Below, in pieces: positions 9,293-17,644 of a stretch of DNA of 64,000 bases. This DNA is from Hydrocarboniphaga sp965279055 (lineage in GTDB: Bacteria > Pseudomonadota > Gammaproteobacteria > Nevskiales > Nevskiaceae): the NCBI RefSeq assembly GCF_965279055.1, contig NZ_OZ257125.1, positions 3,968,001 through 4,032,000 of the forward strand, given 5' to 3'. How positions within the stretch are numbered: position 1 is the stretch's first letter; each line of letters begins with the position of its first letter. The notes beneath the pieces are model-generated. The model was not told the DNA's origin. It saw only the letters and a program-made list of their open reading frames with translations, and did no database searches. Position numbers and translations under genes: made by a program.

Positions 9293-9367
9293 GAAGATGA
9301 GCGCGGCGGCGGCCCAGCCCGGGCCGCGCGACCATCGGTACCGCCACACCAGGAGCTCGCCACCGGC

Positions 9368-10192
9368 ATGACGATCGTCGCAGCCATCCAGCTCAACAGC
9401 ACGGCGGATCTCGCCGAAAACCTCGCCGCCGCGCGCCACTGGCAGGGCGCGGCCGCGGCCGGCGGCGCCAAGCTCGCCGCGCTGCCCGAGAACTTCGCGT
9501 TCATGGGCAAGCGCGAAACCGACAAGCTGGCGCTGGCCGAATCCGACGGCGGCGGGCCGATCCAGGACTTTCTGGCTCAGACCGCGCGCGAGCTCGGCAT
9601 CAGCGTGATCGCCGGCACCGTGCCGGTGGCGGTGCCCAGCGACGATTCGCGCGTGTATGCCGCGTCGCTGGTCTACAGCGCCGCCGGCCGGCGCATCGCG
9701 CGCTACGACAAGATCCATTTGTTCGATGTCGACGTCGATCGCGGCGACCGGATCGAGCACTACCGAGAATCCAATACCATCGCCGCCGGCGAGCCGGCCT
9801 ACGTGGTGGTGCCGACCGCGGTCGGCGCGCTGGGCCTCTCGGTCTGCTACGACCTGCGCTTCCCTGAGCTGTTCCGCGCGCTGGCGCAGCGCGGCGCCGA
9901 AATGCTGTGTATCCCGGCCGCGTTCACCCAGCAGACCGGTGAAGCGCATTGGGAGCCGCTGCTGCGCGCCCGCGCGATCGAAAACCAGTGCTTCGTGCTC
10001 GCGCCCGGCCAGTGCGGCACGCACGCCACCGGCCGCCAGACCTGGGGCCATTCGATGATCATCGATCCCTGGGGCGTGGTGCTCGGCGAGCGCCTTGATG
10101 ACACGCCCGGCGTGGTGCTGGCGGATCTGGACTTCGATCGCCTGCGCCAGGTGCGCGCCAGCCTGCCCGCGCTGAAGCATCGGCGCCTGTAG
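9368..10192 (+). CDS. Nit-type carbon-nitrogen hydrolase (nitrilase superfamily)
   Basis: A 274-aa cytosolic amidase. The catalytic triad is readable: Glu41 (LPENFAFMG), Lys115 (RYDKIHLFDVDV) and Cys160 (LSVCYDLRFPELF). This pattern, with the KIHLFDVDV loop, is that of the Nit1/Nit2 branch, whose bacterial members hydrolyse deaminated glutathione (a metabolite-repair reaction); that substrate is inferred. It sits between the yhdP block and tldD, as in many gammaproteobacteria. The stop codon TAG (10190-10192) is the first TAG of a GTAG-type palindrome (TAGCCCGGGTG), so a repeat lies exactly at the gene end. Confidence 0.93.
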   Translation: MTIVAAIQLNSTADLAENLAAARHWQGAAAAGGAKLAALPENFAFMGKRETDKLALAESDGGGPIQDFLAQTARELGISVIAGTVPVAVPSDDSRVYAASLVYSAAGRRIARYDKIHLFDVDVDRGDRIEHYRESNTIAAGEPAYVVVPTAVGALGLSVCYDLRFPELFRALAQRGAEMLCIPAAFTQQTGEAHWEPLLRARAIENQCFVLAPGQCGTHATGRQTWGHSMIIDPWGVVLGERLDDTPGVVLADLDFDRLRQVRASLPALKHRRL

Positions 10193-10248
10193 CCCGGGTG
10201 AAACCCGGGGTATCGAGCGCGCGTCATCCCGGCTTGCACCCGGGCGAC
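10189..10248. repeat. GTAG palindromic repeat (family D, GTAGCCCGGGT)
   Basis: GTAGCCCGGGTGAAACCCGG forms a CCCGGGT/ACCCGGG hairpin, followed after about 20 bases by a second imperfect CCCGGC...CACCCGGG element. The first TAG doubles as the nitrilase stop. Similar elements lie at 46459-46494 and 49234-49269. Confidence 0.75.
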
Positions 10249-10309
10249 GACACTTGGCGTCGCGGCCCACGCCCCCATACTGACTATTCGCAATAAAACC
10301 CGAGCCCTC

Positions 10310-11752
10310 ATGAGCACTGCCCTCGACGTCGCCCGCGCCACCCTGCTGAACCCCGCCGAACTGGATGAGGCGCGGCTCGACCGGGTGCTCGACGGCCTGA
10401 TGAAACCCGGCATCGACGCGGCCGACCTGTACTTCCAGTTCAGCAAGAGCGAGCACTGGTCGCTTGAAGAAGGCATCGTCAAAAGCGGCAGCCACAACGT
10501 CGAACAGGGCGTCGGCGTGCGCGCGGTTTCCGGTGATCGCCAGGGCCTGGCCTACACCGAGGAGCTGCGGCTGGATGCGCTCGAAGACGCCGCCACCGCG
10601 GCGCGTGCGATCGTCGATCACGGCAGCCATCACCCGGCGCAGCGGCTTACGGAAAGCCGCGGCCTGGCGCTGTATCCGGCGATCAATCCGCTGGACACGC
10701 TGCCGACGCCGGAGAAGCTGCAGCTGCTGCGACGCGCCGACGTCGCCGCGCGCGCTGCCGATCCGCGCGTCAAGCAGGTGATGTGCGCGCTGGCGATGAA
10801 TTACGAAGTGGTGGTGATGGCCAGCACCGACGGCCGTCTCGCCGCCGACGTGCGCCCGCTGATCCGCATGGACGTGACCGTGATCGTCGAGCAGAACGGC
10901 CGTCGCGAGCAGGCACATGTCGGCGGCGGCGGCCGCAGCGCGCTGGACTATTTCGCTCAGCTGCAGCACCCGGAAGAATACGCACGCGAAGCCGTGCGCC
11001 AGGCGCTCGCGCTGCTCGACGCGGTCGCCGCGCCGGCCGGCAACATGCCCGTGGTGCTCGGCCCGGGCTGGCCCGGCGTGCTGTTGCACGAGGCGGTCGG
11101 CCACGGCCTGGAAGGCGATTTCAATCGCAAGGGTTCCTCCGCGTATTCCGGCCGCGTCGGCCAGAAGGTGGCGAGCGATCTGTGCACCATCGTCGACGAC
11201 GGCACGCTGCAGGGGCGCCGCGGCTCGCTGAATCTGGACGACGAAGGCACGCCGACGCGTTGCACCACGCTGATCGAAAACGGCGTGCTCAAGGGCTATC
11301 TGCAGGACACGCTGAACGCGCGGCTGATGGGCGTGGAATCCACCGGCAACGGCCGCCGCGAATCCTTCGCCAGCCTGGTGATGCCGCGCATGACCAACAC
11401 CTACATGCTGGCCGGCCCGCACGATCCGCAAGAGATCATCAAGAGCGTCGAAAAAGGCCTGTATGCGGTCAATTTCGGCGGCGGCCAGGTCGACATCACC
11501 TCGGGCAACTTCGTGTTCTCCGCGAGCGAGGCCTACCTGATCGAGAACGGCAAGATCACGCGGCCGGTGAAGGGCGCGACCTTGATCGGCAACGGCCCGG
11601 AAGCGATGCGCGCGGTGTCGATGGTCGGCACCGACCTCAAGCTCGACGGCGGCGTCGGCGTCTGCGGCAAGGAAGGCCAGAGCGTGCCAGTCGGCGTCGG
11701 CCAGCCGACGCTGAAGATCGACAGCATTACCGTCGGCGGCACGCAGGCCTGA
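10310..11752 (+). CDS. tldD: TldD metalloprotease subunit
   Basis: A 480-aa subunit of the TldD/TldE (PmbA) heterodimeric metalloprotease, which trims modified peptides such as microcin B17 precursor and degrades unfolded peptides. The zinc site HEAVGHGLEGD is at residues 260-270 (His260, Glu261, His265), preceded by LGPGWPGVLL. The C-terminal SGNFVFSASEAYLIENGKIT with GPEAMRAVSMVG is typical of the family. Length matches E. coli (481). The partner pmbA/tldE is not in the window. Upstream (10249-10309) lies a short AT-richer stretch that could hold its own promoter. Confidence 0.97.
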   Translation: MSTALDVARATLLNPAELDEARLDRVLDGLMKPGIDAADLYFQFSKSEHWSLEEGIVKSGSHNVEQGVGVRAVSGDRQGLAYTEELRLDALEDAATAARAIVDHGSHHPAQRLTESRGLALYPAINPLDTLPTPEKLQLLRRADVAARAADPRVKQVMCALAMNYEVVVMASTDGRLAADVRPLIRMDVTVIVEQNGRREQAHVGGGGRSALDYFAQLQHPEEYAREAVRQALALLDAVAAPAGNMPVVLGPGWPGVLLHEAVGHGLEGDFNRKGSSAYSGRVGQKVASDLCTIVDDGTLQGRRGSLNLDDEGTPTRCTTLIENGVLKGYLQDTLNARLMGVESTGNGRRESFASLVMPRMTNTYMLAGPHDPQEIIKSVEKGLYAVNFGGGQVDITSGNFVFSASEAYLIENGKITRPVKGATLIGNGPEAMRAVSMVGTDLKLDGGVGVCGKEGQSVPVGVGQPTLKIDSITVGGTQA

Positions 11753-11822
11753 GTTGCAGCGGCTCGCTTTTTTGCGACGGCCGGGCCTTACTTCGGCAAG
11801 TCAAAAGCGAAGCTCTGCCGGT

Positions 11823-11890
11823 GCAGGAGCGGATCCCATCCGCGACTGTGCGGTCGCGGCCTCAGTCGCGGACAGGGTCCGCTCCTACAG
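11823..11890. repeat. Inverted pair of GTAG REPs (family B)
   Basis: An outward pair: the left arm (CAGGAGCGGATCCCATCCGC) lacks the exact GTAG, and the right arm ends GGGTCCGCTCCTACAG. The elements are separated by about 18 bases and can fold as a long cruciform. It lies in the 262-base tldD-ABC-F gap, which otherwise shows no gene. Confidence 0.85.
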
Positions 11891-12014
11891 GTTCGGACAC
11901 TTCGCGGTACCAGGTGCCCTTGAAAGTCGCCGATCGTGGGGGCCTGGACAGAAAAACCACAACCGTCTGACTAAATACTCAGGCCAACCCCGCCCCACCC
12001 CGGTAAACTAGCGG

Positions 12015-13640
12015 ATGATCTCCGCCTCCCGCCTCACCCTGCGCCGCGGCCCGCGCGCGCTTCTCGAAGACGCTTCGTTCTCGATCCATGCCGGCTGGCA
12101 CGTCGGCCTGATCGGCCGTAACGGCACCGGCAAGTCGACGCTGTTCGCCGCGATTCTCGGCCAGCTGGCGCCGGACAAGGGCGAGATGTCGTCGCTGAAG
12201 AACGTCGCCGTGGCCACGGCCGCGCAGGAGACGCCGGCGCTGCCGGACCTGGCGATCGAATTCGCGCTCGACGGCGACGTCGAGCTGCGCGAACTGGAAC
12301 GCCGGCTGGTCAAGGCCGAGGCCAAGGAAGACATCGAGGCGATCTGCGAGATTCACGAGCGCCTCGGCATGATCGGCGGCTACGCGGCGCGTGCCCGGGC
12401 CGCGTCGCTGCTGCATGGCCTGTCGTTCAGCCAGGAGGCGCAGCAGCGGCCGGTGGCGGATTTCTCCGGCGGCTGGCGCATGCGTTTGAACCTGGCGCGC
12501 GCGCTGATGTGCCGCTCCGACGTGCTGCTGCTGGACGAGCCGACCAATCACCTGGATCTGGACGCGGTGATCTGGCTGCAGGGCTGGCTGGCGTCGTATC
12601 CGGGCCTGTTGATGGTGATTTCGCACGATCGCGAATTCCTCGACGCGGTGACCACGCATACGCTGCATCTGGAAAGCCAGAAGGCGACGCTGTACACCGG
12701 CAACTACAGTTCGTTCGAGCGCCAGCGCGCCGAGCGCCTGACCTTGCAGGCCGGCGCGTTCGCCAAGCAGCAGAAGCAGGTCGCGCATCTGCAGAAGTTC
12801 ATCAACCGCTTCCGCGCCTCGGCTGCAAAAGCCTCACAGGCGCAGAGCCGCATCAAGGCGCTGGAGCGCATGGAGCTGGTGTCGGCGGTGCATGCGGACA
12901 GCGAGTTCAGCTTCGAGTTTCCGGAGCCGGATCGCCTGCCCTCGCCGCTGGTGCGCTTCGACGACGTCGTCGCCGGATACCAGACGGATCAGGGCGACAA
13001 GGTGATTCTCGAAAAGCTGCGCGTGCTGGTCGCGCCTGGCGAGCGCATCGGCCTGCTCGGCCAGAACGGCGCCGGCAAGTCGACCCTGGTGCAGACCATC
13101 GCCGGCGCGATTCCGGCGCTGTCCGGCGATCTGATGCGCGACAAGCATCTGCGCGTCGGCTATTTCGCCCAGCACACCACCGAGACACTGGACGCGGACG
13201 CCTCGCCGATCCTGCATTTCCGCCGCATCGATCCGAAAATCAGCGAGCAGGAACTGCGCGGTTTTCTCGGCGGCTTCAACTTCAAGGGCGATCGCGTCTA
13301 CGAGCCGGTGGGCCCGTTCTCCGGCGGCGAAAAGGCGCGCCTGGCACTGGCGATGGTGGTGTATCAGAACCCGAATCTGCTGCTGCTCGACGAGCCGACC
13401 AATCACTTGGACTTGGACATGCGCCACGCGCTCGAAACCGCGCTGATGTCGTATGCCGGCGCGGTGATCGTGGTCTCGCATGATCGCCATCTGCTGACCA
13501 GCACCTGCGACACCCTGTGGCTGGTCGCCGACGGCCGCTGCGTGCCGTTCGAAGGCGATCTCGACGATTACGCCAAGTGGCTCAACACGCGTGATCTGAA
13601 CGGCGGCAAGAAAGTGAAGAAGGACAAGGCGGCCGCCTGA
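12015..13640 (+). CDS. ABC-F family ATPase (YheS-like, short form)
   Basis: A 541-aa soluble twin ATP-binding-cassette protein without membrane segments, of the ABC-F type that acts on ribosomes. Cassette 1 has Walker A GRNGTGKST (near residue 36), signature FSGGW and Walker B LLLDEPTNHLD; cassette 2 has GQNGAGKST, FSGGEKAR and again LLLDEPTNHLD. The linker (about 235-310) is the expected charged coiled region (KQQKQVAHLQKFINRF). The text is closest to YheS, but E. coli YheS is about 637 residues, and here the C-terminal coiled extension is reduced to a short basic tail (KKVKKDKAAA). Function is inferred as relief of stalled translation. Confidence 0.9.
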   Translation: MISASRLTLRRGPRALLEDASFSIHAGWHVGLIGRNGTGKSTLFAAILGQLAPDKGEMSSLKNVAVATAAQETPALPDLAIEFALDGDVELRELERRLVKAEAKEDIEAICEIHERLGMIGGYAARARAASLLHGLSFSQEAQQRPVADFSGGWRMRLNLARALMCRSDVLLLDEPTNHLDLDAVIWLQGWLASYPGLLMVISHDREFLDAVTTHTLHLESQKATLYTGNYSSFERQRAERLTLQAGAFAKQQKQVAHLQKFINRFRASAAKASQAQSRIKALERMELVSAVHADSEFSFEFPEPDRLPSPLVRFDDVVAGYQTDQGDKVILEKLRVLVAPGERIGLLGQNGAGKSTLVQTIAGAIPALSGDLMRDKHLRVGYFAQHTTETLDADASPILHFRRIDPKISEQELRGFLGGFNFKGDRVYEPVGPFSGGEKARLALAMVVYQNPNLLLLDEPTNHLDLDMRHALETALMSYAGAVIVVSHDRHLLTSTCDTLWLVADGRCVPFEGDLDDYAKWLNTRDLNGGKKVKKDKAAA

Positions 13641-13650
13641 GGGAGCTGCG

Positions 13651-14184
13651 ATGGCGCTGAAGGCAACCATCTTCAAGGCGCAGCTCGCGGTCGCCGACAT
13701 GGACCGCGGGCACTACGCCGACTATGCCCTGACGCTGGCGCGGCACCCGTCGGAAACCGACGAGCGCATGATGCTGCGCATCGTCGCGTTCGCGCTGCAC
13801 GCGCACGAGTTGCTCGCATTCGGCAAGGGCCTGAGCGACCCGGACGAACCCGACCTGTGGCGGCACGACCTGACCGGACTGATCGAGGAATGGATCGCCC
13901 TGGGCCAGCCCGACGAGCGCGAGTTGATCAAGGCCTGCGGCCGCGCGCGGCAGGTCACGGTCTACAACTACGGCGGCGGCGCGACGCAGTGGTGGGCCGG
14001 CGCCGAAGGCAAGCTGGCGCGCGCGAAGAACCTGCAGGTGCGGCGCCTCGGCGTGTCCGGCGATACCGCGATCACGACGCTGGCCGCGCGCAACATGAAT
14101 CTCAATTGCTCGATCCAGGAGCAGACGATCTGGATAGGCAATGGCGAACTGACCGTCGCGGTCGAGAGTACGACGCTGCGCTAA
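13651..14184 (+). CDS. yaeQ: YaeQ family protein
   Basis: A 177-aa conserved proteobacterial protein of the YaeQ family, which has a PD-(D/E)XK nuclease-like fold. It begins MALKATIFKAQLAVADMDRG and carries the conserved HPSETDERMMLRI, LWRHDLTG and VYNYGG motifs seen in E. coli YaeQ (181 aa). The molecular function is not established. It starts 10 bases after the ABC-F gene (GGGAGCTGCG just upstream), so the two are probably co-transcribed; the 92-aa orphan follows 56 bases downstream. Confidence 0.94.
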   Translation: MALKATIFKAQLAVADMDRGHYADYALTLARHPSETDERMMLRIVAFALHAHELLAFGKGLSDPDEPDLWRHDLTGLIEEWIALGQPDERELIKACGRARQVTVYNYGGGATQWWAGAEGKLARAKNLQVRRLGVSGDTAITTLAARNMNLNCSIQEQTIWIGNGELTVAVESTTLR

Positions 14185-14240
14185 GGGAACGAAGCGGGCG
14201 CACAATCGTCATAACCAACCCAGGGACAAGGAATTCAGAC

Positions 14241-14519
14241 ATGGCGAATGCGATCATCACGATTCACCTGCCGAGCCACCGCACGCGGGCGCTGCAGATC
14301 GAGCACAACACCGCGGAAGCGGTCGAGGCCTACGACGCCAACATCGGCGATTACATCCAGTTTCTGAAGGACGAGGCGGCCAAGCAGCATTACACGCTGA
14401 AGACCGACACCAACGAGTTCGACGCCGTGTACGCGATCGGCAATACCGACCACGACGGCAAGAAAGCCGCCCACGACTGGCTCGACACGCAGCCGGATAT
14501 CTGGAACTGGATTCCGTGA
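14241..14519 (+). CDS. Small hypothetical protein (92 aa)
   Basis: I do not recognise a family. ATG 14241 has a purine-rich ribosome site (GGGACAAGGA, about 9 bases upstream). The product is a soluble, acidic, aromatic protein without signal peptide or membrane segment: MANAIITIHLPSHRTRALQ at the start and WLDTQPDIWNWIP at the end. Codon usage is like that of the neighbours (high third-position GC), which supports a real gene. It is on the same strand as yaeQ. A cluster of GGGAGAGGG palindromes follows immediately and may end transcription. Confidence 0.72.
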   Translation: MANAIITIHLPSHRTRALQIEHNTAEAVEAYDANIGDYIQFLKDEAAKQHYTLKTDTNEFDAVYAIGNTDHDGKKAAHDWLDTQPDIWNWIP

Positions 14520-14527
14520 ATTGAAAA

Positions 14528-14641
14528 CCCTCTCCCCTTGCGGGAGAGGGTGTCGCGCAGCGACGGGAGAGGGGTCGCGCCATCGCAGCGACAACCCCTC
14601 TCCCGGCCCTTCGGGCCGCCCTCTCCCTCAAGGGGAGAGGG
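14528..14641. repeat. GGGAGAGGG palindrome cluster (family E)
   Basis: CCCTCTCCCCTTGCGGGAGA begins a hairpin (14528-14550). GGGAGAGGGG (14565-14574) and CCCCTCTCCC (14595-14604) form an outer inverted pair, and CCCTCTCCCTCAAGGGGAGA begins a third hairpin (to 14641). GGCCCTTCGGGCC is embedded. It lies between convergent genes, and a related copy is at 51101-51150. It lacks the GTAG start of the other families. Confidence 0.85.
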
Positions 14642-14649
14642 CTGGTACA

Positions 14650-15093
14650 TCATGCTGCGGCGCGATACTGGTTGCGCAGATCACGGATCCGATCGTGGTT
14701 GGCGACCACGCCCTGGAACTGCTTTTCCACGACCTGGCGTACCTGCGGCGGCAGTTCGGACTTCAGCGCCTTGGTGTAGCTGGCCTTGGCGTGATCTTCT
14801 CCGCGCTCGACTTCCTCGAGCACCGCGATGTTGTTGTCGCTGACCGCAGTCTTCACCTTGACCCAGCCGCGATGCGCGGCGCCGGCGACACTGCCGGACG
14901 TCTCGGGCTCACCGCCGAGTGCGGTAACCAGGGTCTGCAGCTCGCGCACGCTCTGACTGCAGCTCTGAGCGCGATCGGCGAATACCTGCTTGAGCTGCGG
15001 CTCGGTGGCCCTTTCGGCCGCCTCGTTGAAACCTTTGAGTCCATCTTCCGAGGTTTCGATCAGCTTGTTCAGAATCTTGACGGTGTCGTCCAT
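14650..15093 (-). CDS. PA2169-like four-helix-bundle protein (DUF2383)
   Basis: A 147-aa all-helical cytoplasmic protein: MDDTVKILNKLIETSEDG, then FNEAAERATEPQLKQVFADR, matching the PA2169/DUF2383 family of ferritin-like four-helix bundles. Members are often stress-induced; the function is not established. Start ATG 15093 is followed by a full-length family match. It is transcribed toward the GGGAGAGGG repeat cluster. The next gene on the same strand ends 76 bases upstream. Confidence 0.9.
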   Translation of the reverse strand: MDDTVKILNKLIETSEDGLKGFNEAAERATEPQLKQVFADRAQSCSQSVRELQTLVTALGGEPETSGSVAGAAHRGWVKVKTAVSDNNIAVLEEVERGEDHAKASYTKALKSELPPQVRQVVEKQFQGVVANHDRIRDLRNQYRAAA

Positions 15094-15169
15094 GACTTGA
15101 CTCCTGCGTTGTGGTGGAGCGCGGCGTCCTGCCGCGTTCGTGAGTTTTGACCACGCTGAGTGCGAGAGT

Positions 15170-16576
15170 TCAAACCGATTCCAGTTCGTCGGCAGCCGTA
15201 GCCGGCAATACGTTCATCTGCGAGCACAGATCGCGCAGCGCCGTGCGCAGGCCTTCTTCGAGCGTCGGGTGATAAAACGGCATGGCCAGCAGCGAACGCG
15301 CCGTGAGTTTCTGCTGCACCGACCACGCCAGCAGATGGCCGATATGCTCGGCCGCCGGGCCGATCATTTCGGCGCCGATCACGCGGCCGCTGTCGGGATC
15401 GCCGTAGACCTGCAACAGCCCGCGATGGGCGTTCATCACCCGAGCCCGGCCCTGGTCGGCGAAATCGATCCTGCCGGTGCGACGATTGGCTCTCTTCACA
15501 TCGCCGATCACGGCGATCTGCGGATCGCTGAACGTCACCGCCATCGCCACGCGTCGCGCATGCGGCTTCACCAGCGGATACGAAGCAGCGTTGTGGCCGG
15601 CGATGGCACCGTCGTCGGCCGCCTCGTGCAGCAGGGGCCGCGAGTGATCACAGTCGCCGGCGATGAAGATCGCGCTGTCGCCGCAACGCATCGTCGTGGG
15701 ATCGAACTCGGGCCTGCCTTTTTCGTCGAGCCCGATGCCGGCGTGCTGCAGATCCAGCGCCTGCAGGTTCGGCGGCCTGCCGGCGGCGACGAGCACGTGA
15801 TCGAAATAAGCCGAGCCGCTGTCGGCCGGCGATTGCCAGTGCACACGCAGGCCGCCGTGTTCGCGCTCGACGCTGAGCTCGACGCCGAGTTTCAGATTCA
15901 GTGATTCGGCAAACAGCTTCGCCGCGACCGCGTTCATGTCGTCGTTCTGCAGGCCGCCGACCGCGTGGCCCTGGTCGAAGATCGTGGTGCGCGCGCCGAG
16001 GCGATGCAGCGCCTGTCCGAGTTCCAGACCCAGCGGCCCGGCGCCGACGACGGCGACCGAAGTCGGCAACGTGGTCAGCTCGAAAAGATGGTCGTTGGTC
16101 AGAACGCGATCGCGCACCGCGTCGAACATCGCGGGCACGTCGCTATGCGCACCGGTGGCGATGACGATGGCCTTGGCCTGGATGCGGGTGTGGTCGCCAA
16201 CCGCCAAGGTCTGTCTGTCGAGAAAGCGCGCGTGGCCGGACAAGCGCTGCGCCTGCGGAATCGCCTCGTAGCTTTTCAGCACGCTGCGGACGAAGTGATG
16301 ACGCTCGGCCCGCAGCCGTGTCATCACCGCGCGGCCGTCGACTCGCATCGGCGCGGTTTGAATGCCGAACACGCTGGCATTGCCGCAGCAATGCGCGAGA
16401 TCGGCCGCGGCAATCAGCAACTTGGACGGCATGCAGCCGACGCGTGCGCACGTGGTGCCGGGCGGGCCGGATTCGATCAGCAAGGTGTCGGCGCCGGCGC
16501 GCTGTGCCGCGCCATGCGCGGCCAGGCCCGCGGTGCCGGCGCCGATCACGGCCACGTCGCAGTTCAGCTTTCTCAT
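15170..16576 (-). CDS. FAD-dependent disulfide oxidoreductase (dihydrolipoamide dehydrogenase-like)
   Basis: A class I pyridine-nucleotide disulfide oxidoreductase of 468 aa from ATG 16576 (MRKLNCDVAVIGAGTAGLAA). It has an FAD-binding GxGxxG at 11-16, a redox-active disulfide Cys43/Cys48 in TTCARVGCMPSK, a second nucleotide-binding VAVVGAGPLGLELGQ, FIAGDCDHSRPLLHEA for FAD, and the C-terminal catalytic PFYHPTLEEGLRTAL. In-frame upstream Met codons (16597, 16702) extend into sequence without homology. It stands alone, without E1/E2 dehydrogenase genes, so it may act on another disulfide or on quinones; the lipoamide substrate is not certain. Confidence 0.92.
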   Translation of the reverse strand: MRKLNCDVAVIGAGTAGLAAHGAAQRAGADTLLIESGPPGTTCARVGCMPSKLLIAAADLAHCCGNASVFGIQTAPMRVDGRAVMTRLRAERHHFVRSVLKSYEAIPQAQRLSGHARFLDRQTLAVGDHTRIQAKAIVIATGAHSDVPAMFDAVRDRVLTNDHLFELTTLPTSVAVVGAGPLGLELGQALHRLGARTTIFDQGHAVGGLQNDDMNAVAAKLFAESLNLKLGVELSVEREHGGLRVHWQSPADSGSAYFDHVLVAAGRPPNLQALDLQHAGIGLDEKGRPEFDPTTMRCGDSAIFIAGDCDHSRPLLHEAADDGAIAGHNAASYPLVKPHARRVAMAVTFSDPQIAVIGDVKRANRRTGRIDFADQGRARVMNAHRGLLQVYGDPDSGRVIGAEMIGPAAEHIGHLLAWSVQQKLTARSLLAMPFYHPTLEEGLRTALRDLCSQMNVLPATAADELESV

Positions 16577-16700
16577 CAGATTTCCGTCGCTCGCCATTGA
16601 GCCGGCTGCCAGTTTCCGCATAAAGCCTTTGCTTCGGCTGAACACCGCATGCGTCCTGCTGCATGCGATCATGCGCCACTGTCCGTCACCGGAAATCCGC

Positions 16701-16889
16701 ATGAACGAAGACCTGACCGAAGTCGATATGCAGTGGTTGTCGCGCTATGCGAGTGATGAGCGCACGGAAGCCGCGCCGATCGAAACCCTGGCGCGGCTGG
16801 AGAAAAAAGGCCTGCTGATGCACGGCTGGGGTCACACCCACGTGGTCACCGAACTCGGCCGCCTGCTGCTGGAACAACACGGCCTGTGA
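16701..16889 (+). CDS. Small protein (62 aa) coupled to alkB
   Basis: It starts MNEDLTEVDMQWLSRYASDE and ends THVVTELGRLLLEQHGL. The second half (RLEKKGLLMHGWGHTHVVTELG) reads like the recognition-helix and wing part of a winged-helix DNA-binding domain, but this is pattern reading only. ATG 16701 follows GGAAATCCGC. Its TGA (16887-16889) overlaps the GTG start of alkB (16886), so the two are translationally coupled. It is on the opposite strand to, and diverges from, the disulfide oxidoreductase. No family name is recalled. Confidence 0.75.
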   Translation: MNEDLTEVDMQWLSRYASDERTEAAPIETLARLEKKGLLMHGWGHTHVVTELGRLLLEQHGL

Positions 16890-17566
16890 GCCGCACGGCA
16901 TCACCCGCCCCGCTGAAGCCGGCGCTGGACCTGTTCGATGGCGAAGATCACGGCGCTCGCGTCGCGCTGAGCGACGGCGCCTGGGTGCTGCGCGGTTTCG
17001 CGCGCGACCCGGCCGAGGCGGTTCTCGCGGAAATCGCCGGCATCGCCAGCGCGGCGGCGCCGCGCCATCTGCTCGTACCCGGCGGCAAGCGCATGTCGGT
17101 GGCGATGACCAATGCCGGCAGCCTGGGCTGGGTCAGCGACACGCGCGGCTATCGCTACGAGGCCTGCGATCCGCAGTCCGGCCAGCCCTGGCCGGAGATC
17201 GGCCCGACGATGATGAGCCTGGCGCGCGCGGCCGCCGACAGCGCCGGCTATGCGCAGTTTGCGCCCGATGCCTGCCTGTGCAATTTCTACGAACCCGGGG
17301 CGCGCATGTCGCTGCATCGCGACTTCGACGAAGGCGATCTGAGCGCGCCGATCGTGTCGATTTCGCTGGGCCTGCCGGCGACGTTTCTATGGGGCGGCCA
17401 TGCGCGCGCCGATCGCGCACGGCGCATCCGGCTGGCGCATGGCGATGTGGTCGTCTGGGGCGGCGCCTCGCGGCTGGTGTATCACGGCGTCGCGCCGCTG
17501 GCGGATGGCGAGCATCCGGCGACCGGTCGGATGCGTTACAACCTGACGTTCCGCAAGGCGCGTTGA
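16886..17566 (+). CDS. alkB: AlkB, DNA/RNA oxidative demethylase
   Basis: A 226-aa Fe(II)/2-oxoglutarate dioxygenase that removes methyl groups from N1-methyladenine and N3-methylcytosine in DNA and RNA. Iron ligands are His144 and Asp146 (LHRDFDE) and His200 (LVYHGV); the 2-oxoglutarate arginines are Arg217 and Arg223 in RYNLTFRKAR, nearly identical to E. coli (RYNLTFR). The substrate-lid text NFYEPGARMSLH and the WGG motifs are conserved. The start is GTG 16886, inside the preceding small gene. No ada gene or Ada-box is seen, so induction by methylation damage is not evident. Confidence 0.96.
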   Translation: MSRTASPAPLKPALDLFDGEDHGARVALSDGAWVLRGFARDPAEAVLAEIAGIASAAAPRHLLVPGGKRMSVAMTNAGSLGWVSDTRGYRYEACDPQSGQPWPEIGPTMMSLARAAADSAGYAQFAPDACLCNFYEPGARMSLHRDFDEGDLSAPIVSISLGLPATFLWGGHARADRARRIRLAHGDVVVWGGASRLVYHGVAPLADGEHPATGRMRYNLTFRKAR

Positions 17567-17574
17567 AGCTTCTG

Positions 17575-17633
17575 GTCGCGGGCAAGCCCGCTCCTACAGG
17601 AGCCGCCGTTGTAGGAGCGGGCTTGCCCGCGAC
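17575..17633. repeat. Inverted pair of GTAG REPs (family A)
   Basis: Right unit: GTAGGAGCGGGCTTGCCCGC, then GAC. Left unit: its reverse complement, GTCGCGGGCAAGCCCGCTCC, then TACAG. Ten bases separate them. The pair sits between convergent alkB and the MBL hydrolase, where it may act as a bidirectional transcription barrier. Confidence 0.88.
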
Positions 17634-17644
17634 TCTCGCACAAC

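Noticed and set aside
13651..14519. yaeQ plus the 92-aa gene as a toxin-antitoxin pair
   Set aside because: YaeQ is a conserved core protein without toxin features; order, size and spacing do not resemble known pairs.
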